Assembly: GCA_900548635.1 (NCBI GenBank)
Contig: URLP01000042.1
Location: 1 to 12,775 of the forward strand
Origin: an uncultured Megasphaera sp.
GTDB taxonomy: Bacteria; Bacillota; Negativicutes; Veillonellales; Megasphaeraceae
Direction: 5' to 3'
DNA length: 12,775 nt
Under the pieces are notes generated by a model. That model was not told the DNA's origin and searched no databases. It worked only from the letters and a program-made list of their open reading frames with translations. Numbering within the stretch: the stretch's first letter is position 1; each line of letters starts with the position of its first letter. Of the stretch, positions 1 to 5,994 are shown in pieces. Made by a program: the position numbers and the translations under genes.

Positions 1-2
1 AG

Positions 3-1169
3 GCGATCCCGCCGCTCGTGGAAAAACGGATCGCTGCGAGCATCCAAACTGTAGGGAACCACGTCTTCCTCGCCAAGGACAGCGATGAAATCGCCGGCCG
101 CAGCGGGGAATACGAGCGAACCGTCAACGATATCATCAACCGCGTCCTCATTGGCTATACTGTCGAATCCATTGCCATCACGCCGGGCAGCCGGACGGAA
201 CTGGACGTGCGCATCCGCCCCTGGGGCGACACGATCCGCAGCGTCCGCTTCCGCGTCGATTACGGCGCCCTGCCGGCTATGGGCCAGGAACTGGTCCGCA
301 GCGACCTCGCCGAGGCGGATAAACTGGCGCAGAGCCTGCTCACAGGCCTGCCCGTCGATGCCCTGGACTGGGCCAACGGTGCTGTGAAATCCGTCCTCGA
401 AGATGAACTGGAAGCACGGGTGCCGGAATTCTATCCGCACATCGTCATCCATGGCGGTCCGGAAACGGACGTTACGGTCTATATGCTGCCTAAATTGCCC
501 GTCGTGCGCAATGTCCGCGTCGCCGTCAAAGGCGATGACGTACCGAAAGTCCTCTTCCTCAGCGCCCGCCGCAACCTGGAAAAGACCTATGCCGGTCTGG
601 ACGGCCTGCCCGTGGCTTTTGTGCAGCGCCATCAGCGGGATATCGCCGCCTCGCTGCAGACAGACGTCCAGCGCCAGTGGGTCGTCAACCATTACGGTTT
701 GCATGTACTGCCGTCTCTTGCTATCGGCGAAGATACGGCCATCCGCATCCAACCGCAGACGGCTTTTTATGACATCCGCGGCGGTGCCTATATCGACGCC
801 GGACGTAAAGACGATGACGATGAGAGCACGGTCCTCATGGCCCATCTGGGCCGTAAAATCGGCAGCCATCACGAAGTCTACGGCGAGGTCAAATTCATGC
901 CGTCGTCGCTGGACTGGAACTTCATCCCCGGCTGGTTCTACCGCTTTACGGGCGGCACAGAAACAGGCTATCAGTTCGAAAGCCTCGATGACAGTCAGCA
1001 TCTCTGGCTGCGCCAGCCGTTAGGCGGACGCTGGGCCCTGCGCCTGGACCGGGACCTGACGCATGATGATTCAGAAGTCGGCCTCCACTATCGCGTCGAT
1101 GATTATGTCGGTTTGGAATATATCGTGTCCGACCATGATGCTTGGCTCCGGATTATCGGTTATTTGTAA
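3..1169 (+). CDS. Partial envelope protein, probably outer-membrane beta-rich (function unknown)
   Basis: The reading frame is open from the window edge (frame begins at base 3) to TAA at 1167-1169, so this is the 3' part of a longer gene. The GTG at 18 has no Shine-Dalgarno sequence before it and is unlikely to be the true start. I do not recognise the family. The first ~110 visible residues contain alternating hydrophobic/charged strands (for example VESIAITPGSRTELDVRIRP) reminiscent of a POTRA-like or periplasmic beta domain. The last ~130 residues are a series of amphipathic strands separated by short polar turns, rich in Trp/Tyr/Gly, as in outer-membrane beta-barrels. It does not end in the usual aromatic residue (it ends IIGYL). 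It lies 21 bp upstream of three OmpH/Skp chaperone genes and lpxD, where a BamA/TamB-type protein is common in Negativicutes. The envelope role is therefore inferred from context and strand pattern, not from a recognised domain. Confidence 0.75.
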   Translation, partial: AIPPLVEKRIAASIQTVGNHVFLAKDSDEIAGRSGEYERTVNDIINRVLIGYTVESIAITPGSRTELDVRIRPWGDTIRSVRFRVDYGALPAMGQELVRSDLAEADKLAQSLLTGLPVDALDWANGAVKSVLEDELEARVPEFYPHIVIHGGPETDVTVYMLPKLPVVRNVRVAVKGDDVPKVLFLSARRNLEKTYAGLDGLPVAFVQRHQRDIAASLQTDVQRQWVVNHYGLHVLPSLAIGEDTAIRIQPQTAFYDIRGGAYIDAGRKDDDDESTVLMAHLGRKIGSHHEVYGEVKFMPSSLDWNFIPGWFYRFTGGTETGYQFESLDDSQHLWLRQPLGGRWALRLDRDLTHDDSEVGLHYRVDDYVGLEYIVSDHDAWLRIIGYL

Positions 1170-1190
1170 TAAAAAGGAGAATGTTTTATT

Positions 1191-1739
1191 ATGATGTCTG
1201 AAATGGGTAAGAAACGCAATATCAAGATTTTTTCGGCTGTTATCGCAGCGATCTTCGTCTTCAGTGTCGCCGGCCTGGCCATCATGCAGACGGGCAACCC
1301 GGTCAACGCTGCTCCGTCGAGCAACATCGGCGTCGTCGATACGAGCAAGATCATCACGCCGGATAATCAGGACGCTGTAGAAGCACAGAAACAGATCCAG
1401 CAGGCCGGTGAAGATATGCAGAAACAGTTCGAACAGCAGTCGGCTGGTATGGATGATCAGCAGAAACAGCAGCTCTTCCAGAAAATGCAGGGTGAACTGA
1501 ATACGAAACGCCAGGAAATCTTCAAGGGCATCAAAGATAAAGTGGATACAGCCGTCAGCGATGTCGCCAAGACGAAAGGACTGAGCCTCGTCGTCGATAA
1601 GAGCGTCGTCCTCTACGGCGGTACAGATATTACGGATCAGGTTACGAAAGAACTGAACAAGAACTCGAGCTCCAGCTCCTCCAGCAGTTCGGACAGCTCC
1701 AGCAGCTCTTCCAGCAGCTCCAGCAGCAATAACCAGTAA
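1191..1739 (+). CDS. OmpH/Skp-family periplasmic chaperone 1, with polyserine C-terminal tail
   Basis: 182 aa. The ATG at 1191 sits 11 nt after AAGGAG (1174-1179). Residues ~13-32 are a hydrophobic signal or anchor segment, with a plausible signal peptidase site after PVNA (residue 40). The mature protein begins with the OmpH-type strand NIGVVDTSKI. A long Gln/Lys-rich coiled-coil arm (~60-125) follows, then the returning strand GLSLVVDKSVVLYGG and the TDITDQVTKEL motif shared with the two downstream paralogues. Skp/OmpH proteins are trimeric jellyfish-like holdases that carry unfolded outer-membrane proteins through the periplasm, and this layout fits. The tail is unusual: S9-D-S11-NNQ, encoded by mixed AGC/TCC/TCG/TCT/AGT codons. 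It is the first of three tandem ompH-like genes. The next gene starts 9 bp downstream, with its Shine-Dalgarno sequence overlapping this stop codon, so the genes are surely co-transcribed. Confidence 0.9.
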   Translation: MMSEMGKKRNIKIFSAVIAAIFVFSVAGLAIMQTGNPVNAAPSSNIGVVDTSKIITPDNQDAVEAQKQIQQAGEDMQKQFEQQSAGMDDQQKQQLFQKMQGELNTKRQEIFKGIKDKVDTAVSDVAKTKGLSLVVDKSVVLYGGTDITDQVTKELNKNSSSSSSSSSDSSSSSSSSSSSNNQ

Positions 1740-1748
1740 GGAGTCCCT

Positions 1749-2684
1749 ATGAAACGGATATATGCGGCAGCCGGTGCCGCGGTCCTCATCGTCTGTCTCA
1801 TTGCCGGCTGGTGGTTTTACAGCCATCGTACGCAGCCGGCAGGAACGGCAGCGGCGACGCCGGTCTATGCCTATGCAGACTTGGAACACGTCGTCATGAG
1901 CCATCCGCGCTACAGTGAGTATCATCACTTGGAATTGGAATACAATGCCATGGTTGCCCAATATCAGTTTGAACAATGGAACTATTCCCGCAAGGCCGAT
2001 GCCGAAGGCCTGTCGCTTCGGAATGCACCCGCTGCGGATGCGGCCGGGACGGCAGCCCTCGACCAGGAACTGCAGGCCAAAGTCGCCCTCAAAGAGAACG
2101 AACTGAACAACCGCCTGAAACAGCGTTACGACAGTCTCGTTCAGGAAAAGAAGAAGACGACGCCTGTCATTTCCCAGGCAGACACCTTGAAAATCGTCAA
2201 TCTCCAACTGAAGCTGAAGACCCTGTCGCTTTCGAAAGAGGAAAAAGCGGCTACAGAAGAACAGCTTCGGACTCTGCTCAAAGGCAGCCAGGCCGACGTC
2301 CAGGTGACGACGCGGACAGCCGATGAAATCGCTGCCCTCATGGAACCGGACAAGGCGAAGGCCAAGAAAGAACTGGCGGACTATACGCAGCAGGTCAAAG
2401 CCGACCTGGAAGGGCGCAAAGCCGACAGCCAGCAGGTCTTCCAGCAGCAGCTGGGCGTCCTGCAGGACCGGCCGGAACCGGCTGTCTGGAACAAGGAATG
2501 GAAAGATAAGCTCGATGCAAAAGAAAAAGAAATGAAAGATGTGAAAGACGCCATCATGGCAGATATCCGCGACAAAGCGGCCGACGTAGCCCAGGAACAG
2601 GGCTATGACATGATCTTCGCCAATTACGAAGGCATCGGCGATGCGACGGATGTAACAGATGATATTATTGCCAAGTTGGCATAA
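1749..2684 (+). CDS. OmpH/Skp-like protein 2, long, membrane-anchored coiled-coil
   Basis: 311 aa, about twice the usual OmpH/Skp length of ~160-190. The ATG at 1749 follows TAAGGAG (1737-1743), which overlaps the stop of the previous gene. Residues ~5-24 form one hydrophobic segment ending in GWWFY with no clear cleavage site, so an uncleaved N-terminal anchor is likely. The first OmpH strand is VYAYADLEHVVMSHP (~39-53). A very long helical region (~60-270) rich in K/E/Q/A follows, consistent with extended coiled coils. The C-terminus YDMIFANYEGIGDATDVTD then DIIAKLA matches the ends of the flanking paralogues (TDITDQVTKEL and IDVTDDLIAKLQ). The family assignment rests on this C-terminal motif, the strand-coil-strand order and the context. 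The role is probably periplasmic chaperoning or bridging between inner and outer membrane. The extended arms are the odd feature. Confidence 0.85.
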   Translation: MKRIYAAAGAAVLIVCLIAGWWFYSHRTQPAGTAAATPVYAYADLEHVVMSHPRYSEYHHLELEYNAMVAQYQFEQWNYSRKADAEGLSLRNAPAADAAGTAALDQELQAKVALKENELNNRLKQRYDSLVQEKKKTTPVISQADTLKIVNLQLKLKTLSLSKEEKAATEEQLRTLLKGSQADVQVTTRTADEIAALMEPDKAKAKKELADYTQQVKADLEGRKADSQQVFQQQLGVLQDRPEPAVWNKEWKDKLDAKEKEMKDVKDAIMADIRDKAADVAQEQGYDMIFANYEGIGDATDVTDDIIAKLA

Positions 2685-2700
2685 CAGGAGGCTTTTAGCA

Positions 2701-3120
2701 ATGAAAAAAGTTTGGAAGCGCTTAGGTGTTGTCGCAGCCATGCTGGCTGTTACGGGCATGCTCGCCGGCTGCGGCGGCAAGGATAATGTAGGCGTCGTCG
2801 ACATGACGCGCGTACAGAAAGAAGCGCCCCTGGTCCAGCAGTATAAACAGAAGACAGAAGACAAACAGAAGTCCGTCGAAAAGGAACTGCAGGATGCAAA
2901 GCAGTCCATGTCGGATGAAGACTTCCAGAAAAAACAGCAGCAGGCACAGCAGGAACTCAACATCTACGGTGCCAGCATGCAGCGTCAGTTCATGTCGGAT
3001 ATCCAGAGCAAGTTAGCCGACATTGCCAAGGATAAAAATGTCGGCATCATCGTCGTCAAAGCAGCCGTTCCTTCCGGCGGCATCGATGTGACGGACGATC
3101 TGATTGCCAAATTGCAGTAA
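2701..3120 (+). CDS. OmpH/Skp-family chaperone 3, predicted lipoprotein
   Basis: 139 aa from ATG 2701, placed 9 nt after a perfect AGGAGG (2686-2691). An in-frame upstream extension to 2659 would overlap the previous gene and lacks a ribosome site, so I reject it. The N-terminus is a type II signal peptide: basic KKVWKR, a hydrophobic core, and the lipobox LAGC with Cys24 as the lipidation site. The mature part has the OmpH strand VGVVDMTRVQ, a Lys/Gln-rich coiled-coil arm (~45-105), the return strand VGIIVVKAAVPSGG and the terminal motif IDVTDDLIAKLQ. It would be a membrane-tethered Skp-like holdase for outer-membrane proteins. It follows its paralogue by 16 bp and precedes lpxD by 17 bp, in one operon. 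Whether the lipid anchor sits in the inner or outer membrane cannot be read from the sequence; residues +2 and +3 are Gly. Confidence 0.92.
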   Translation: MKKVWKRLGVVAAMLAVTGMLAGCGGKDNVGVVDMTRVQKEAPLVQQYKQKTEDKQKSVEKELQDAKQSMSDEDFQKKQQQAQQELNIYGASMQRQFMSDIQSKLADIAKDKNVGIIVVKAAVPSGGIDVTDDLIAKLQ

Positions 3121-3137
3121 AAAAGGGGTTGTAAATC

Positions 3138-4169
3138 GTGAAGAAAACAGTACAGGAATTAGCAGTGTTGCTGGGCGGTACGGTCATCGGCAAAGGTGAC
3201 GGCGTCATCGAAGACGTAAAGAGCCTGGTCGAAGCAGGAAAGCAGGACATTACTTTTGCCGTCGATCCGTATACGGAATATTTACCGCAGGTCCACGCCG
3301 GCGCCGTTATTGTAGAAAAAGAAGTACCTGCCGGCGACAATACGCTCATTGTCGTCGAAAATCCCCGCCTGGCATTCTCGCAGCTCCTCGTGCTGTTTCA
3401 CCCCCGCCAGTCGATTACGCCGGGCATCCATCCGACGGCCATCGTCGATGCCAGCGCAAAGCTTGCTGACGATGTGACCATCATGCCTTATGCGGTCATC
3501 GGCAAGAACGTCGAAATCGGCAAGGGCTCCGTCATCTATCCCTACGTCTTCTTAGGCGACAACGTCAAGATTGGCGAAGGCTCGACACTCTATCCGGGTG
3601 CCGTCATCCATGAAAACTGCGTCCTCGGCAAAAATGCCGTCATCCGCGCTCACGCCGTCATCGGCGGCGAAGGCTTCGGCTTTGCCACGGAAAAGGGCAA
3701 GCATACGCGCATTCCCCAAATCGGCAACGTTACCATCGGCGACGACGTCGAAATCGGGGCCTGCACGTGCCTGGACAATGCCACCCTGGGTTCGACGAAA
3801 GTCGGCAGGGGCACGAAAATCGACAACCTCGTCCATCTCGGCCACAACGTCGAAATCGGTGAAGACTGCTTCCTCATCGCCCAGACGGGTATCGCCGGCA
3901 GTACAAAAGCAGGCAATCACGTCATCTTTGCCGGCCAGACGGGCTGTACCGGCCACATCACCATCGGTGACAATGCCGTCTTTGCCGGTAAATCGGGCAT
4001 TACAGGCAACGTTAAGGGCAATCAGGTCTACGCGGGCTTCCCGATTCGGCCGCACATGGAATGGAGCCGCACGCAGGTCTATTTGAAACATCTGCCGGAA
4101 ATGGCCAAAACCGTCAAGGCCCTGCAGAAAAAAATCGCGGCTCTGGAAAAGAAATTAGAAGAACAGTAA
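3138..4169 (+). CDS. lpxD: UDP-3-O-(3-hydroxyacyl)glucosamine N-acyltransferase LpxD
   Basis: 343 aa (E. coli LpxD 341) from a GTG start at 3138, with AAGGGG at 3123-3128, 9 nt upstream. LpxD transfers a 3-hydroxyacyl chain from acyl-ACP to the 2-amino group of UDP-3-O-acyl-glucosamine, the third step of lipid A synthesis in the cytoplasm. Residues ~1-100 form the N-terminal uridine-binding domain. Residues ~100-300 are left-handed beta-helix hexapeptide repeats ([LIV]-G-x4), for example VIGKNVEIGKGSVIYPYVFL. His236 in the HLGHNVEIG segment matches the family's catalytic His. His273 in GCTGHITIG lies 37 residues later, the same spacing as His239 and His276 in E. coli. The C-terminal helix (~315-343, Lys/Glu/Leu-rich) is the usual ACP-contacting end. 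The neighbouring OmpH genes and an acyltransferase are the normal envelope context. lpxA, lpxB and lpxC are not in this window. Confidence 0.97.
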   Translation: MKKTVQELAVLLGGTVIGKGDGVIEDVKSLVEAGKQDITFAVDPYTEYLPQVHAGAVIVEKEVPAGDNTLIVVENPRLAFSQLLVLFHPRQSITPGIHPTAIVDASAKLADDVTIMPYAVIGKNVEIGKGSVIYPYVFLGDNVKIGEGSTLYPGAVIHENCVLGKNAVIRAHAVIGGEGFGFATEKGKHTRIPQIGNVTIGDDVEIGACTCLDNATLGSTKVGRGTKIDNLVHLGHNVEIGEDCFLIAQTGIAGSTKAGNHVIFAGQTGCTGHITIGDNAVFAGKSGITGNVKGNQVYAGFPIRPHMEWSRTQVYLKHLPEMAKTVKALQKKIAALEKKLEEQ

Positions 4170-4181
4170 GAGGATTTGCCT

Positions 4182-5102
4182 ATGTACACCTTTATGAAAT
4201 ATCTGAGCTGGATCATCTGTCATCTTCCTGAAGGCTGTCGCCGGGCCCTGGGCACCTTTTTAGGTGCCTTTTTCTGGACCTTCGTGCCGAAGAAGCGCAA
4301 AGTCCTGGCGCAGCAGCAGATCCTCGAGTGCGGCCTGACGGATGATCCGGAAAAGGCCATGGCCATCGCCAAAGCCAGTTCGGTCCGCTTCGGGCCGATG
4401 ATCATCGAAGTCCTTTCCTATCCCATCTATACGAAGGAAAAGCTCGATGAGAAGATCACCTGGCACGGCAAGGAATACCTCGACGAATTGAAAGCCAGCG
4501 GCGAAGGCGCCGTCTTCATGGCTTCCCATGCCGGCAACTGGGAACTCCTCGGCGCCGTCCTGGCCATGAACGGCTATCCCCTCATTTCCGTCGCCCAGGA
4601 ACAGAACAGCAAGAGCGCCGACACCTTCATCAATGAATACCGGGCCATGATGAAGCAGCACGTCACTTATAAGACGGGTATCCGCGACATGGTCCGCTTT
4701 TTAAAGAACGGCCACTACATCGGCCTGCTCATGGACCAGGACCCGGGCTATACGGGCATCATGGTCAAGCTCTTCGGCAAAGATACGCTGACCGCCGACG
4801 GCCCGGCCAAGATGGCGGGCATCGCTAACTATCCCATCGTTTCGACCTTCATCCACGAAGACCGGCCGTACCACCACGTCATCGACGTCCTGCCGCCCAT
4901 CAAGCCGTACACAGCGGACCACAGACTCTCGAAAGAAGAAAAGAACCGCATCATGTACGAAACGACGCAGGAACTGAACAACCGCCTGGAAGCCCAGATC
5001 CGCAAATACCCGGAAGACTGGTTCTGGCTGCACAACCGCTGGAAATGGACAAAGCGGTATAAAGAAAAACAGAAAGAGAAAGGAAAAGAAGCAGCTCGTT
5101 GA
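4182..5102 (+). CDS. LpxL/HtrB-type lysophospholipid (lipid A) acyltransferase
   Basis: 306 aa. I chose ATG 4182 because AGAGGA at 4169-4174 lies 7 nt upstream; the in-frame TTG at 4176 is too close to it. The protein has an N-terminal hydrophobic stretch (~23-36) followed by basic PKKRK, typical of membrane-bound LpxL/LpxM acyltransferases. The catalytic HX4E motif is HAGNWE (His116, Glu121). Other family landmarks are the GLLMDQDPG segment (~181-189) and the C-terminal PEDWFWLHNRWK (~277-288). These enzymes add secondary acyl chains to the Kdo-lipid A precursor at the cytoplasmic face of the inner membrane. Its place 12 bp after lpxD supports a lipid A role, but LpxL, LpxM or LpxP specificity cannot be told from sequence alone. 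The end is odd: the last codons (KEAAR) and the TGA stop form part of a terminator hairpin. Confidence 0.9.
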   Translation: MYTFMKYLSWIICHLPEGCRRALGTFLGAFFWTFVPKKRKVLAQQQILECGLTDDPEKAMAIAKASSVRFGPMIIEVLSYPIYTKEKLDEKITWHGKEYLDELKASGEGAVFMASHAGNWELLGAVLAMNGYPLISVAQEQNSKSADTFINEYRAMMKQHVTYKTGIRDMVRFLKNGHYIGLLMDQDPGYTGIMVKLFGKDTLTADGPAKMAGIANYPIVSTFIHEDRPYHHVIDVLPPIKPYTADHRLSKEEKNRIMYETTQELNNRLEAQIRKYPEDWFWLHNRWKWTKRYKEKQKEKGKEAAR

Positions 5103-5115
5103 GCTGCTTCTTTTT
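5084..5115 (+). terminator. Intrinsic terminator overlapping the end of the acyltransferase gene
   Basis: A 14-bp perfect stem pairs AAAAGAAGCAGCTC (5084-5097) with GAGCTGCTTCTTTT (5101-5114) around a GTT triloop; the 3' arm finishes in a run of five T. The last five sense codons and the TGA stop (5100-5102) lie in the hairpin, so the terminating ribosome covers it. It closes the ompH-lpxD-acyltransferase operon. Confidence 0.9.
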
Positions 5116-5120
5116 CGTAA

Positions 5121-5198
5121 TTCGTGACTCGTGGTTAGTGGTTCGCGATTTGCGGCTGAGCCGTTTCGATCCACGACCCACGGCAAACGAACCACGAA
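5121..5198. repeat. Heptamer-built inverted repeat element, copy 1
   Basis: The left arm is five contiguous heptamers close to TTCGTGG: TTCGTGA, CTCGTGG, TTAGTGG, TTCGCGA, TTTGCGG (5121-5155). The right arm is four heptamers close to the complement CCACGAA: CCACGAC, CCACGGC, AAACGAA, CCACGAA (5171-5198). A short spacer separates them, so the whole could fold back on itself. The right-arm 15-mer CAAACGAACCACGAA recurs exactly at 10336-10350 before another terminator. It is non-coding and sits between two terminators. It looks like a dispersed intergenic repeat. Confidence 0.75.
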
Positions 5199-5219
5199 GG
5201 GCTAGGACCTAGCCCTTTT
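5198..5219 (+). terminator. Second intrinsic terminator upstream of xpaC
   Basis: AGGGCTAG (5198-5205), loop GAC, CTAGCCCT (5209-5216), then TTT. The 8-bp stem ends in a short T run. It directly follows the right arm of the heptamer repeat, the same arrangement as at 10336-10384. It could stop read-through from the lipid A operon. The T run is short, so its efficiency is uncertain. Confidence 0.6.
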
Positions 5220-5229
5220 GCGCCAGCTA

Positions 5230-5238
5230 TGCTATGAT
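5230..5238 (+). promoter_or_regulatory. Extended -10 promoter candidate for xpaC-telA
   Basis: TGCTATGAT (5230-5238) is an extended -10 element (TGN + TATGAT). It lies between the second terminator and the ribosome site AGAGGTG (5265-5271). No good -35 is visible at 16-18 bp, as expected for an extended -10 promoter. Transcription would start near 5245, giving a leader of ~33 nt. Confidence 0.55.
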
Positions 5239-5277
5239 AAGTAGTATAGAGATTCCATTACTACAGAGGTGATTGCT

Positions 5278-5985
5278 GTGCCGTTTGTTTTATATCTTAT
5301 CGCCCTTATCTGTTTTGCTGTGCCTGGTTACAACTGGTTCGTGACAGGGCGGTTTTCCGGGACTTTCAGTGTCGTCATCGGGATTTTGCTGCTCTTTTGG
5401 GCGCGCCGCCGCAGGAAGAAGAAGTTTGCGCCGGCACCGAAGTTCGACAGCGGCAATAAGGAAGTCGATGAGCTGAATGAAGAGCTTTTTTCGAAGGCCG
5501 TCGACGATTTCAATGCCCTCGAAGGAGAAATGAAGTCCTTAAAGGGCGGCAGGCTGCGCTCGCAGCTGCAGAAGATGCAGGGCATTGCCCGCCATTTCCT
5601 GGCTTATTTGGAAGAACATCCGGAACGGATTACCCTGGCACGCCGTTTCATCGACTATTATCAGGACCGGGCCCTGCTCCTCATGCGCAAGTACAAGGAA
5701 CTGGAAAAGACGGGCCTGGAAGCACAGGAAGTAAAGCAGGCGAAGGACGAAATCTGTCAGCTCCTGGAAAGCTTCGATGAAGCCTATGAAGACCAGTTTT
5801 CCAAAGTCCTCAATGCCCAGCTCCTGGACCTCGATGCAGAAATGAAGGTCATGAAGCAGAACATGGCCGCTGACGGCATTGAAACGGAAAAGCCGGAAAC
5901 GAAAGCCATCCCGAAGGGCAGCGACAATGTCGTCGGCACGCTCATCGACTTGGCCGATAAATTCTTGAGTGAGAAAAGAAAGTAG
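5278..5985 (+). CDS. xpaC: XpaC-family protein (5-bromo-4-chloroindolyl phosphate hydrolysis family)
   Basis: 235 aa. The GTG at 5278 is the likely start, 6 nt after AGAGGTG (5265-5271). The in-frame GTG at 5269 lies inside that ribosome site and is rejected. Residues ~2-20 and ~28-42 are two hydrophobic segments, followed by a basic stop-transfer patch WARRRRKKK. The rest (~50-235) is a highly charged, mostly helical cytoplasmic domain with LARRFIDYYQDRALLLMRKY, the kind of helix seen in the XpaC family. The name comes from chromogenic phosphate hydrolysis seen with B. subtilis xpaC; a true enzymatic activity is not established. The gene is followed by telA with its stop overlapping the telA ribosome site. 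The xpaC-telA pair is a widely conserved operon in Firmicutes, and this pairing is strong support for the call. The molecular function is unknown. Confidence 0.82.
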   Translation: MPFVLYLIALICFAVPGYNWFVTGRFSGTFSVVIGILLLFWARRRRKKKFAPAPKFDSGNKEVDELNEELFSKAVDDFNALEGEMKSLKGGRLRSQLQKMQGIARHFLAYLEEHPERITLARRFIDYYQDRALLLMRKYKELEKTGLEAQEVKQAKDEICQLLESFDEAYEDQFSKVLNAQLLDLDAEMKVMKQNMAADGIETEKPETKAIPKGSDNVVGTLIDLADKFLSEKRK

Positions 5986-5994
5986 GAGATAATC

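Noticed and set aside
1071..2963. 630-codon open frame on the minus strand across the OmpH genes
   Set aside because: It spans several well-supported + strand genes with Shine-Dalgarno sequences. Its translation is low-complexity Phe/Leu/Asp-rich, as expected from the complement of Lys/Glu/Gln-rich coiled-coil codons.
3552..4091. Minus-strand ORF across lpxD with periodic Asp/Val/Ala residues
   Set aside because: The periodicity is the complement of the hexapeptide repeats of LpxD.
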